A DNA stretch of 5,037 nucleotides from a bacterium (GTDB lineage: Bacteria > Chloroflexota > Dehalococcoidia > Tepidiformales > Tepidiformaceae): assembly GCA_945861295.1 (NCBI GenBank), contig CAMAUF010000193.1:1-5037 (forward strand), given 5' to 3'. Within the stretch, counting starts at the first letter, position 1. Every line of letters starts with the position of its first letter. Positions 1 through 4,874 of the stretch are shown piece by piece. Made by a program: the position numbers and the translations under genes. Under the pieces are notes generated by a model. That model worked only from the letters and a program-made list of their open reading frames with translations, was not told where the DNA came from and did not search any database.

Positions 1-2
1 CC

Positions 3-245
3 ACGTCATACTTTGAGGTCGGACTGGCACGGGGAATGGTGGTTGTCACGGCTAACAAGGGGGACTTCGAGCAGCTCCACAGTCGCTTGACGGGGCGAGG
101 CCAGCCGCATGCGGGGATCGTGATTTTCGTTCAGCAGGCCTATTCGGAAGCCGAGCGCGCGCGACGACTCATATTCCTGGCGCAGGTCGCCGAGCCGGAC
201 CAAATGGCTAACCGCGTTGAGTACCTCTCAAACTGGCGTCCCTGA
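3..245 (+). CDS. DUF5615-type PIN-like toxin domain protein, 5' end missing
   Basis: The frame is open from the window edge to TGA at 243-245. It reads as the C-terminal two thirds of a DUF5615 (Mut7-C-like, PIN-like) protein. Visible family features are a beta-strand followed by a TANKGDF segment, which is the usual place of the T(H/A)(D/N)xDF acidic motif. Next comes a loop containing HAGIVIF, then a helix ending in NRVEYLS close to the stop. Family members are about 110-120 residues and are usually the presumed RNase toxin partner of a DUF433 or similar antitoxin encoded just upstream. That partner and the N-terminal acidic residues would lie outside the window. The ATG at 36 is inside the conserved core, so it is unlikely to be the real start. 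The family call is from recalled motif resemblance; toxin activity is an inference. Confidence 0.72.
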   Translation, partial: TSYFEVGLARGMVVVTANKGDFEQLHSRLTGRGQPHAGIVIFVQQAYSEAERARRLIFLAQVAEPDQMANRVEYLSNWRP

Positions 246-311
246 CGCGATGCAGTCCTCACAGCGACGGATACCGCGCACGGAATGTCATGGCCGCCAC
301 CGGCGCCTCTC

Positions 312-320
312 TGCTAAGAT
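312..320 (+). promoter_or_regulatory. possible extended -10 promoter for lemA
   Basis: TGC followed by TAAGAT (315-320) matches an extended -10 element, with 4 of 6 bases of TATAAT. It would start transcription near 327, giving a leader of about 22 bases that contains the Shine-Dalgarno at 335-341. No convincing -35 box lies 16-18 bases upstream. The same TAAGAT hexamer occurs at the proposed ferredoxin promoter on the other strand, which slightly strengthens the call. Confidence 0.35.
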
Positions 321-334
321 CCCTCCATCCCGCC

Positions 335-341
335 GAAGGAG
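335..341 (+). promoter_or_regulatory. Shine-Dalgarno that sets the lemA start
   Basis: GAAGGAG ends 7 bases before a TTG codon at 349. This is near-ideal spacing and supports TTG-349 over the upstream in-frame ATG at 217, which overlaps the DUF5615 gene and adds a basic, non-conserved extension. Confidence 0.7.
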
Positions 342-348
342 CGCACAC

Positions 349-939
349 TTGGGCGTCCTGATCACGGTTATCGTCATCGCAGCCGTCGTCGTCATCATCG
401 TCGGCTTTCTCTGGGCGACCTATAACGGCCTCGTCAGCGCCCGCATCCGCGTCCGGGAGGCATGGGCGGGCATCGACGTCCAGCTCAAGCGCCGGTCGAG
501 CCTGATCCCGAACCTGGTCGAGACCGTCAAGGGGTACGCCGCCCACGAGCGCGAGACGCTGGACGCGGTGACGCGGGCTCGCTCGGGTCTCGATACGGCC
601 CTCCGCGGCGGCAGCGCCGGCGCCGTCGCTCAAGCCGACAACATGCTGACGCAGACGCTGCGCTCGCTCTTCGCTGTCTCCGAGGCGTACCCGGACCTCA
701 AGGCGAACCAGAACTTCCTCGAACTCCAGCGCGAACTGACCGATACGGAAGACAAGATCGCCTACTCGCGCCAGTTCTACAACGCCAACGTCTCCAACTA
801 CAACACCAAGATCGCCGTCTTCCCCAACGTCCTCATCGCCAATATGTTCGGTTTCCATCCGGCTGAGTTTTACGAAGCGGAGGCAGCCGCCCGTGAGGAC
901 GTCCGCGTCAGCTTCGGCACGGGCGCCTCGCCCGCCTGA
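349..939 (+). CDS. lemA: LemA family membrane protein
   Basis: The product is 196 residues from a TTG start, which is normal length for LemA. Residues 2-23 form one hydrophobic N-terminal membrane helix, followed by a long alpha-helical domain predicted to lie outside the cytoplasmic membrane. The LemA signature is clear: YNGLVSARIRVREAW at 25-39, then VQLKRRSSLIPNLVETVKGY at 44-63, then AHE. Further on are the conserved EAYPDLKANQNFLELQ and LTDTEDKIAYSRQFYN segments, and a C-terminal VSNYNTKIAVFPNVLIA stretch ending in a GFHPAEFYEA tail. The molecular role of LemA is poorly known; relatives are envelope-associated and often sit beside TPM-domain or HtpX-type genes. Neither partner is present here. 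The VOC gene follows after 45 bases, so co-transcription is likely. The start is chosen on the Shine-Dalgarno and because the membrane helix begins at the second residue. Confidence 0.95.
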   Translation: MGVLITVIVIAAVVVIIVGFLWATYNGLVSARIRVREAWAGIDVQLKRRSSLIPNLVETVKGYAAHERETLDAVTRARSGLDTALRGGSAGAVAQADNMLTQTLRSLFAVSEAYPDLKANQNFLELQRELTDTEDKIAYSRQFYNANVSNYNTKIAVFPNVLIANMFGFHPAEFYEAEAAAREDVRVSFGTGASPA

Positions 940-949
940 AAACGAAGGT

Positions 950-967
950 CCGGCGACGCGGCGCCGG
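950..967 (+). other. GC-rich hairpin between lemA and the VOC gene
   Basis: A perfect 6-bp inverted repeat, CCGGCG (950-955) and CGCCGG (962-967), encloses a 6-base loop. It lies 11 bases after the lemA stop and ends 8 bases before the VOC Shine-Dalgarno. There is no T-run after it, so it is not a standard intrinsic terminator. It could be a 3'-end stabiliser or partial attenuator in a two-gene transcript, or chance in GC-rich DNA. Confidence 0.35.
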
Positions 968-975
968 GAAGCGTG

Positions 976-980
976 GGAGG
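976..980 (+). promoter_or_regulatory. Shine-Dalgarno for the VOC gene
   Basis: GGAGG is followed by ATAC and then ATG at 985. The spacing is short but workable. It selects ATG-985 over the in-frame GTG at 973, which lies upstream of this ribosome binding site. Confidence 0.65.
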
Positions 981-984
981 ATAC

Positions 985-1491
985 ATGAAGCCAGCCTTCG
1001 GCCTGACGATGCCCAAGGATCTGCCCTACGACACGCTGATGCACGTGGCGTTCGCGGTGCCCGATATCGAGCGGGCCATGGTCGAACTCGGTGAGAGCTT
1101 CGGCGTCACCTGGACCGCGGTGCGGAGCGTCACCATGCGGGTCCGCGTGGGCGACGGCAGCGAACTGGTGGCGCCGATGAAGGCGGTCTATTCGCGCGAG
1201 GGCCCAGCTTACTGGGAACTCGTCTGGGGCCCTCCTGGGACGCGGTTCTCCGCGCATGAAGGGGCGCGCTATCACCACGCCGGTATGTTTATCGACGATG
1301 TCGACGCCGAAGTCGCCCGGCTCCAGGCGCGCGGCTGGACGTTGACGGGCCGCATCCTCGACGCGGAGGGCGTCCCCGGCACGGCCTTCCTGACGGGCCA
1401 GTTCGGGATCAACCTTGAACTGCTGACAACGCCCGCGAGAACGACGGTCCAGAACTGGATTTTTCCGCCCGAAGCGCCGCTCGGCTCGTAG
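985..1491 (+). CDS. VOC superfamily (glyoxalase/dioxygenase-like) metalloprotein
   Basis: The 168-residue product contains two vicinal-oxygen-chelate beta-alpha-beta-beta-beta modules. Module one begins MHVAFAVPDIERAMVEL (19-35); module two begins YHHAGMFIDDVDAEVARL (96-113). The four positions expected to bind the metal are all filled: His20, Glu78 (in YWELVWG), His98 and Glu145 (in INLELL). A working divalent-metal site is therefore plausible. The superfamily includes glyoxalase I, methylmalonyl-CoA epimerase and extradiol dioxygenases, and substrate cannot be read from the sequence. The layout resembles the Glyoxalase_4-type single-chain proteins common in soil and marine bacteria. It follows lemA by 45 bases on the same strand and converges on the ferredoxin gene, with 24 bases between their stops. 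Confidence 0.88.
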   Translation: MKPAFGLTMPKDLPYDTLMHVAFAVPDIERAMVELGESFGVTWTAVRSVTMRVRVGDGSELVAPMKAVYSREGPAYWELVWGPPGTRFSAHEGARYHHAGMFIDDVDAEVARLQARGWTLTGRILDAEGVPGTAFLTGQFGINLELLTTPARTTVQNWIFPPEAPLGS

Positions 1492-1515
1492 CGATTGCGG
1501 GATTGCGGAACGGCG

Positions 1516-1719
1516 CTAGGCCTCGACCCAAAGGATGGCTTGCGAGGGGCAAACGGCGATCGCGCCTTCGGCCTCCTCGATGAGGGCCGCCTCGCCTGGG
1601 TTCGCGTTCAGCACGTCCGGGAAGCCATCTTTGCGGACTTTGAAGAGCTTCGGGTGGTTGTAGTAACACTCGCCCGCCTTAATGCATTTGTCGAGGTTCA
1701 CAACGAGTTTCTGGGCCAT
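1516..1719 (-). CDS. 3Fe-4S-type small ferredoxin
   Basis: This 67-residue acidic protein starts with MAQKLVVNLDKCIKAGEC and ends shortly after an AVCPSQAI motif. Cys12, Cys18 and Cys57-Pro58 are the only cysteines. The CxxAxxC spacing with Ala15 where a 4Fe-4S ferredoxin has its second cysteine, plus the distant CP, is the pattern of single-cluster [3Fe-4S] ferredoxins. In actinobacteria such proteins commonly donate electrons to cytochromes P450. No P450 or ferredoxin reductase is visible here. The ATG at 1719 is favoured because GGAG (1731-1728) sits 8 bases upstream and the family fold begins at residue 3; the longer open frame to 1974 runs back through the crotonase gene. The gene is divergent from the crotonase and convergent with the VOC gene. 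Confidence 0.9.
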   Translation of the reverse strand: MAQKLVVNLDKCIKAGECYYNHPKLFKVRKDGFPDVLNANPGEAALIEEAEGAIAVCPSQAILWVEA

Positions 1720-1750
1720 CGCGTTCGCTCCTGGACTGGTGAGTCGGCCG

Positions 1751-1780
1751 ATCTTACAGGCGGGAAGCCTCAGATCCCAA
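1751..1780 (-). promoter_or_regulatory. probable sigma70-like promoter for the ferredoxin gene
   Basis: Reading the - strand, TTGGGA (1780-1775) is followed by an 18-base spacer and TAAGAT (1756-1751), each with 4 of 6 consensus bases. Transcription would begin near 1744, leaving a leader of about 25 bases that contains the GGAG ribosome binding site. Position, spacing and orientation all fit the divergent gap. Confidence 0.5.
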
Positions 1781-1862
1781 GTCGAACTCCGGGAGGGCGC
1801 TCGGCGGCCTGGAGTGAGTGAGCGGCCGGCTCGGAGGGAAGCCCGCAAGGGCGCATTCAGGG

Positions 1863-1868
1863 TAGAAT
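1863..1868 (+). promoter_or_regulatory. -10 element for the crotonase gene
   Basis: TAGAAT matches 5 of 6 bases of TATAAT and would start transcription near 1875, just before the ribosome binding site. No recognisable -35 box is present at the expected distance, so either an activator is needed or the element is fortuitous. Confidence 0.42.
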
Positions 1869-1878
1869 GCCGAACCAC

Positions 1879-1884
1879 AGGAGG
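1879..1884 (+). promoter_or_regulatory. Shine-Dalgarno that sets the crotonase start
   Basis: A full AGGAGG lies 7 bases before ATG-1892. It excludes the much longer open frame beginning at 1682, whose first 70 codons are antisense to the ferredoxin gene and the divergent promoter region. Confidence 0.85.
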
Positions 1885-1891
1885 ATCCGAC

Positions 1892-2818
1892 ATGGCCACC
1901 GAATTCCGCACGCTCATCTTCGAGGTCGAGAAGGGCCGGGCCCGCATCACCCTCAACCGTCCCGAAAAGCTCAACGCGCTCTCTCAGGAGCTGCAAACCG
2001 AATTGAACGCCGCCCTTTGGGAGGCGGACAACGACGTCAATGTGCACGCTGTCATCTTGCGCGGGGCGGGCCGGGCCTTCAGCGCCGGCTACGACCTCAC
2101 ACCGCTGGCGAGGCGCAACGCGCCGGATGCGGCGGACGACGCCTACACGGCCGTCTACCGCGGCGGACGCACCTTCGATGACGACGCCTGGAACCTTGAG
2201 AAGTCGCAGCGCCTTCGGATGGCGATCTTCGACATGCACAAGCCCGTCATCGCCCAGGTCCACGGCTTCTGCCTGGCTGGCGGCACGGACGTGGCCTTCC
2301 TCTGCGATATCGTCATCGCCGCGGAGGACGCCACCATTGGCTTCCCACCGGCGCGCGCGATGGGCGCGCTTCCGAACAACATGTGGATTTACAACTGCGG
2401 CCCGCAATGGGCGAAGCGCCTCTTCCTGACGGGCGACAGCGTCAGCGGGGCCGAGGCGGCCAAGATTGGACTCGTCCTCAAGGCCGTACCGCCCGAGTAC
2501 CTGTCCCAAGAGGTGGAAGCGCTGGTCGACCGGATGGTCATGATCGATACGGACCTGCTTTCGGCGAACAAGCGCATCGTCAACCTCCAGCTAGAGCTGA
2601 TGGGCGCCCGCACGATCCAGCGGATGGCGGCCGAGAACGACGCCCGCGCCCACCTCGCGCCCAGTGTGCGGGAGTTCGGCCGGCTGGCCGGGGAGCAGGG
2701 GCTCAAGGCCGCGCTCCATTGGCGCGACGCCAAGTTCGGCGATGGCAAGGCCAGGGTCGAAGGGCCCGAAATCCGGGATGAGAACGGGAGACTGCTGCCC
2801 TGGCCTCCGGCGCGGTAG
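1892..2818 (+). CDS. crotonase-superfamily protein (enoyl-CoA hydratase/isomerase-like)
   Basis: The product has 308 residues, somewhat longer than the typical 255-265 for enoyl-CoA hydratase. The crotonase fold is evident: RARITLNRPEKLNALS (16-31), the CoA-binding/oxyanion loop GRAFSAGYDL (60-69), the second oxyanion segment VHGFCLAGGTDVAFLCDIVIA (123-143, split by the Gly-Gly pair 130-131) and the IGFPPARAMGALPNNMW region (149-165). The two acid-base glutamates of rat mitochondrial crotonase (Glu144, Glu164) align by eye with Asp133 and Pro153. The protein therefore belongs to a variant subfamily whose reaction may not be classical hydration. Residues about 73-105 form an extra, acidic insertion after the oxyanion loop, and the C-terminal tail (about 280-308) is also extended. 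Acyl-CoA is the likely substrate class. The next gene begins 9 bases later, so the two may be co-transcribed. Confidence 0.9.
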   Translation: MATEFRTLIFEVEKGRARITLNRPEKLNALSQELQTELNAALWEADNDVNVHAVILRGAGRAFSAGYDLTPLARRNAPDAADDAYTAVYRGGRTFDDDAWNLEKSQRLRMAIFDMHKPVIAQVHGFCLAGGTDVAFLCDIVIAAEDATIGFPPARAMGALPNNMWIYNCGPQWAKRLFLTGDSVSGAEAAKIGLVLKAVPPEYLSQEVEALVDRMVMIDTDLLSANKRIVNLQLELMGARTIQRMAAENDARAHLAPSVREFGRLAGEQGLKAALHWRDAKFGDGKARVEGPEIRDENGRLLPWPPAR

Positions 2819-2821
2819 ACT
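2816..2821 (+). promoter_or_regulatory. possible -10 for a leaderless transcript
   Basis: TAGACT (4 of 6 matches to TATAAT) shares its first three bases with the TAG stop of the crotonase gene and leaves exactly 6 bases before ATG-2828. Transcription would start at or next to the ATG. No Shine-Dalgarno precedes this ATG, which fits leaderless initiation, although read-through from the crotonase gene with reinitiation is equally possible. Confidence 0.35.
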
Positions 2822-2827
2822 ATCGAC

Positions 2828-3511
2828 ATGACGATCAAAGTCACTTCGCTGCTCGCACTCGCCATCATCTGGTCGGCCACGATCGTGGCCGTCGCGGTTG
2901 AGCCGGCGGCGTGGTGGTCGATCATTTTCGCGTTTCTGGCGACCGGCGCCGTCGGGCTCAGCGCCTGGCGGCGGCTCGGCCTCTCGCGCGTGATCGCCGT
3001 CGCCGGGATTTGGGGCGGCACGGCCACGGCCATGGCCAGCGACCCCGACGCTACCTGGATGGTGATCTTCGCGTTCTTGGCAACTGGGGCGACCATCTAT
3101 AGCCGGATGCGGCGTGATGCGTTGCTGGCCGGCATCGCTGTCGCGGTCGCGTGGGCCTTTGCCGGAGCGGGCGCTGCGAATGACGCTGGCGCAACGTGGA
3201 CCTGCATTTTCGCCTTCCTCACGACGGCCTCGCTCGCATCGACGCGTAACGGCGTCACCCCAGCCGTCGTAGCCATCGCAGCGTGGACGGCCGCCGGGCT
3301 CGCGATCTTGGCCGACCCAGGCCTCGCTTGGTTGAGCGTCCTCGCGTTCCTGGCTACGTCAGTCGTCAAGCGGCGCTTCGGCTTCCCGGCCCGCCTCGAA
3401 TGGGACCTCTTCGACCGCGGCGCGGGCGCCGAGGACACGGAGGGCGGGAGCGGCGGCTGGCAAGAGATTCGGATACATTCAGGGCGTGGTTGGCGTGGAC
3501 AAAGAGACTAA
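2828..3511 (+). CDS. membrane protein of four tandem two-helix repeats, unknown function
   Basis: The 227-residue product is strongly hydrophobic to about residue 187 and then has a polar, Gly- and charge-rich tail. The membrane part is four copies of one unit: a short helix starting near a Trp (15, 62, 109, 153), an acidic residue ten positions on (Glu25, Asp72, Asp119, Asp163), a second Trp five further (30, 77, 124, 168), then an FAFLAT-like helix (34-39, 81-86, 128-133, 172-177). Basic residues follow each unit (RR 48-49, RMRR 93-96, TR 139-140, KRR 181-183). By the positive-inside rule the linkers and tail should face the cytoplasm and the acidic turns the outside, giving eight short membrane helices. 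I do not recognise the family; the SPW-repeat family is a possible relative to test. The start has no Shine-Dalgarno; the repeat begins within ten residues of it, so a later start is unlikely. The end overlaps the next gene by 26 bases. Confidence 0.8.
   Translation: MTIKVTSLLALAIIWSATIVAVAVEPAAWWSIIFAFLATGAVGLSAWRRLGLSRVIAVAGIWGGTATAMASDPDATWMVIFAFLATGATIYSRMRRDALLAGIAVAVAWAFAGAGAANDAGATWTCIFAFLTTASLASTRNGVTPAVVAIAAWTAAGLAILADPGLAWLSVLAFLATSVVKRRFGFPARLEWDLFDRGAGAEDTEGGSGGWQEIRIHSGRGWRGQRD
2843..3388 (+). repeat. four-fold internal tandem repeat, period 141 bases (last step 132)
   Basis: At protein level the conserved Trp, acidic, Trp and FAFLAT positions recur at steps of 47, 47 and 44 residues. 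The 3-residue shortening is in the linker between units three and four. At DNA level the FAFLAT codons differ among copies (near 2927, 3068, 3209 and 3341), so the duplications are old and kept by selection on the protein rather than recent. Confidence 0.85.
3474..3479 (+). promoter_or_regulatory. possible -10 upstream of the small anchored protein
   Basis: TACATT matches 4 of 6 bases of TATAAT and lies 6 bases before GTG-3486, the same spacing as TAGACT before ATG-2828. It is inside the upstream coding region and weak alone; the repeated geometry is the only reason to list it. Confidence 0.22.
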
Positions 3512-3734
3512 AGCTGATGGCCTTGAGGAGCCCGAGGAGCAGGCCGAGGACACCTGGGAGCGCAACCTCGGGCCAGACGAGCGCGACCGCGACCTCATGG
3601 ACGGCAGCTGGGAGGCAAAGCACTACGCCAACCGTCAGCCTAAACGCGACTGGAAGAACGTCCAGATGGGCCTCGCCATCTTCGTCCTCCTCAGCCTGGT
3701 CGTGCCGCTGCTTCTGACAGTGGTGCGGCTATGA
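3486..3734 (+). CDS. small tail-anchored hypothetical protein
   Basis: The product is 82 residues. Residues 1-58 are highly charged and acidic (EEPEEQAEDTWE near 14-25, then PDERDRDLMDGSWEAKHY at 30-47) and end in a basic patch, KRDWKN (53-58). Residues 61-80 form a single hydrophobic helix reaching almost to the C-terminus. This predicts a cytoplasmic acidic domain held in the membrane by a C-terminal anchor. I do not recognise a named family. Two GTG codons, 3486 and 3495, could be the start; AGGG at 3481-3484 is 10 bases before the second and directly in front of the first. The gene overlaps the repeat membrane protein by 26 bases and shares an ATGA with the SDR-like gene, so translation of all three is probably coupled. 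Confidence 0.72.
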   Translation: MVGVDKETKADGLEEPEEQAEDTWERNLGPDERDRDLMDGSWEAKHYANRQPKRDWKNVQMGLAIFVLLSLVVPLLLTVVRL

Positions 3735-4321
3735 CGCTTCCCGCCGGGACGGTCGTCGCGCTCATCGGCCCCGGCACAGACCGTGAGCGCGGCTTCCTGA
3801 CGCCCCTGGCGGGGGAGGGTGTGCGCTTCGCCCTGGCGACGATGGACCGCTCGCCGGAGCAGGAATTCGCCACGAACTCCATCGCCAACGAACTCTGGGC
3901 GCTGGGCGCGGAGCAGTTCGTCCGGCTTATGGACGCGACTGACCCGACGGCCGTCGCGGCGTTCGCCGACGAAGTCTGGGACCAGTACGGCCACTGCGAT
4001 GTCTTGATCTGCGCCAACGACCTCGCCTCGGATGTCGATTTCGACGAGCTTTCGTTCGATGAGTGGGAGCCGCTGATCCGCGCGAACCTCTCCGGGCCGT
4101 TCCTCGCCCTGCAGGCCTTCGGTCGGCTGATGGAGAGGGCGCATGGCGGAAGGATTGTGCTCGTCGAGAGTACCGGGACCGCAGCGGCCTGCGTTGCCGC
4201 GAACCTCGGCGTTCGCGGCCTAGCAGAAGCGGCAAATACGGCCTGGGGCGACCGGGGCGTCAGGACACACGTCGTGGCCGCGGGAGATGTCCCGCGCGCG
4301 ATTGCCGACGCGCTGCCGTAG
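3731..4321 (+). CDS. short SDR-fold protein lacking the catalytic Tyr/Lys
   Basis: The 196-residue product resembles short-chain dehydrogenases/reductases but is shorter than the usual 240-260. A Rossmann-type beta strand and turn open it (VVALIGPGTDRERG, 8-21), though the TGxxxGIG cofactor motif is not intact. The equivalent of the NNAG strand is DVLICANDLAS (90-100). LIRANLSGPFLALQAF (115-130) retains the conserved helix Asn (Asn119), and GRIVLVESTG (140-149) keeps a Ser at 147. Where YxxxK should stand there is CVAAN (154-158), about six residues too close to the Ser. The chain ends at VVAAGDVPRAIADALP with no substrate-binding C-terminal lobe. It is therefore probably not an active dehydrogenase; cofactor binding, regulation or scaffolding are alternatives. 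Its ATG overlaps the previous stop as ATGA, and its stop lies 3 bases from the convergent cupredoxin stop. Confidence 0.78.
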   Translation: MTLPAGTVVALIGPGTDRERGFLTPLAGEGVRFALATMDRSPEQEFATNSIANELWALGAEQFVRLMDATDPTAVAAFADEVWDQYGHCDVLICANDLASDVDFDELSFDEWEPLIRANLSGPFLALQAFGRLMERAHGGRIVLVESTGTAAACVAANLGVRGLAEAANTAWGDRGVRTHVVAAGDVPRAIADALP

Positions 4322-4324
4322 CCC

Positions 4325-4702
4325 CTACTCGACGGTGAGGGTGGCCTTCATTTGCGGGTGGAAGTCGCAGGTGATCTGGTAGGTCCCGGCGCTGGCCGGC
4401 GTCCAGACGAAAACCTCGCGCCGGTTCATTGAGCCCGACTCGTTCTTGCCGTTGATCGTGACGGTGTGCAGCGATGGCTCGCTGTTCTTGAAGTAGACGG
4501 TTTCGCCGGCCTTCGTTGTCAGCGTGTCAGGCCGAAAGCGGAGGTCCTCCTGGTCGACGAAGGGCGCGCCGTCCGGCACTCCGGCGACGCCGTTGGCGAT
4601 CCCGGTCGCGGCAGGGCCACTGTCGCCGCCGCCGCAGCCATCCAACAGTGCAGCGGTCATGAGGGCAAGCGCAACAAGCGCGACGGCGGGCCGGCGGTGC
4701 AT
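4325..4702 (-). CDS. cupredoxin (plastocyanin-like blue copper) lipoprotein
   Basis: The 125-residue product has a signal peptide with basic start MHRRP, a hydrophobic stretch (6-20) and a lipobox-like LLDGC ending at Cys23, so export and lipid anchoring on the outer face of the membrane are predicted. A Gly-rich linker (24-45) leads to a cupredoxin domain (about 50-125). Type-1 copper ligands are all visible: His79 in SLHTVTI, then Cys112, His115 and Met118 in CDFHPQM. The strand before them, TPASAGTYQITC, is typical of the family. The likely role is one-electron transfer at the membrane, or copper handling; no redox partner is next to it. The start is supported by GGAG (4713-4710), 7 bases upstream. 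The Asp two residues before Cys23 is uncommon in a lipobox. Confidence 0.92.
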   Translation of the reverse strand: MHRRPAVALVALALMTAALLDGCGGGDSGPAATGIANGVAGVPDGAPFVDQEDLRFRPDTLTTKAGETVYFKNSEPSLHTVTINGKNESGSMNRREVFVWTPASAGTYQITCDFHPQMKATLTVE

Positions 4703-4732
4703 GCGGGTTCTCCGATTGTGCGTGGTTTCACA

Positions 4733-4738
4733 AGTGTA
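4733..4738 (-). promoter_or_regulatory. possible -10 for the cupredoxin gene
   Basis: On the - strand TACACT (4738-4733) has 4 of 6 consensus bases and would start transcription near 4726, giving a leader of about 24 bases with the ribosome binding site in it. No -35 is visible. Confidence 0.3.
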
Positions 4739-4796
4739 CTCGGCGCGCGGCCGGTGAGGTGGCCCGAAAAGCCCTGAGCGGGAGGTCTGATGGCCG

Positions 4797-4816
4797 GATT
4801 GGCGCGATCGATTGGC
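4797..4816 (+). repeat. 7-bp direct repeat in the intergenic gap
   Basis: GATTGGC occurs at 4797-4803 and 4810-4816, a 13-base period, with palindromic CGATCG at 4805-4810 between and touching the second copy. It could be a regulator site for either flanking gene, or chance. The rest of the 4703-4874 gap shows no gene; TTGACG at 4840-4845 resembles a -35 box but has no matching -10. Confidence 0.3.
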
Positions 4817-4874
4817 AACGCATCAGCCATGCCATTCTCTTGACGGGCGCGACAGCTCGGCGGACAGTGGCGTG

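Noticed and set aside
217..348. N-terminal 44-codon extension of lemA from ATG-217
   Set aside because: It overlaps the DUF5615 gene end, is Arg/Ser-rich with no LemA similarity, and lacks a ribosome binding site, while TTG-349 has GAAGGAG at ideal spacing right before the membrane helix.
259..1278. Long open frame on the - strand (339 codons)
   Set aside because: It is antisense to lemA and most of the VOC gene, both with clear family motifs; its Arg/Asp/Val/Ala-rich product is typical of a shadow frame in GC-rich DNA.
1841..1852. GCCC-GCAA-GGGC mini-hairpin with a GNRA-type loop upstream of the crotonase
   Set aside because: Only 4 bp of stem and it lies upstream of the proposed transcription start, so it would not be in the mRNA; no riboswitch-like surroundings.
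1682..1891. N-terminal extension of the crotonase from ATG-1682
   Set aside because: The extra codons are antisense to the ferredoxin start and cross its promoter; AGGAGG followed by ATG-1892 begins exactly where the crotonase fold begins.
2389..3096. 235-codon - strand frame across the crotonase and repeat membrane protein
   Set aside because: Antisense shadow of two supported genes; low-complexity Ala/Ser/Arg composition and no recognisable domain.
4303..4345. Shared terminator between the SDR-like and cupredoxin genes
   Set aside because: The stops are 3 bases apart, and I find no stable stem followed by a T-run on either strand.
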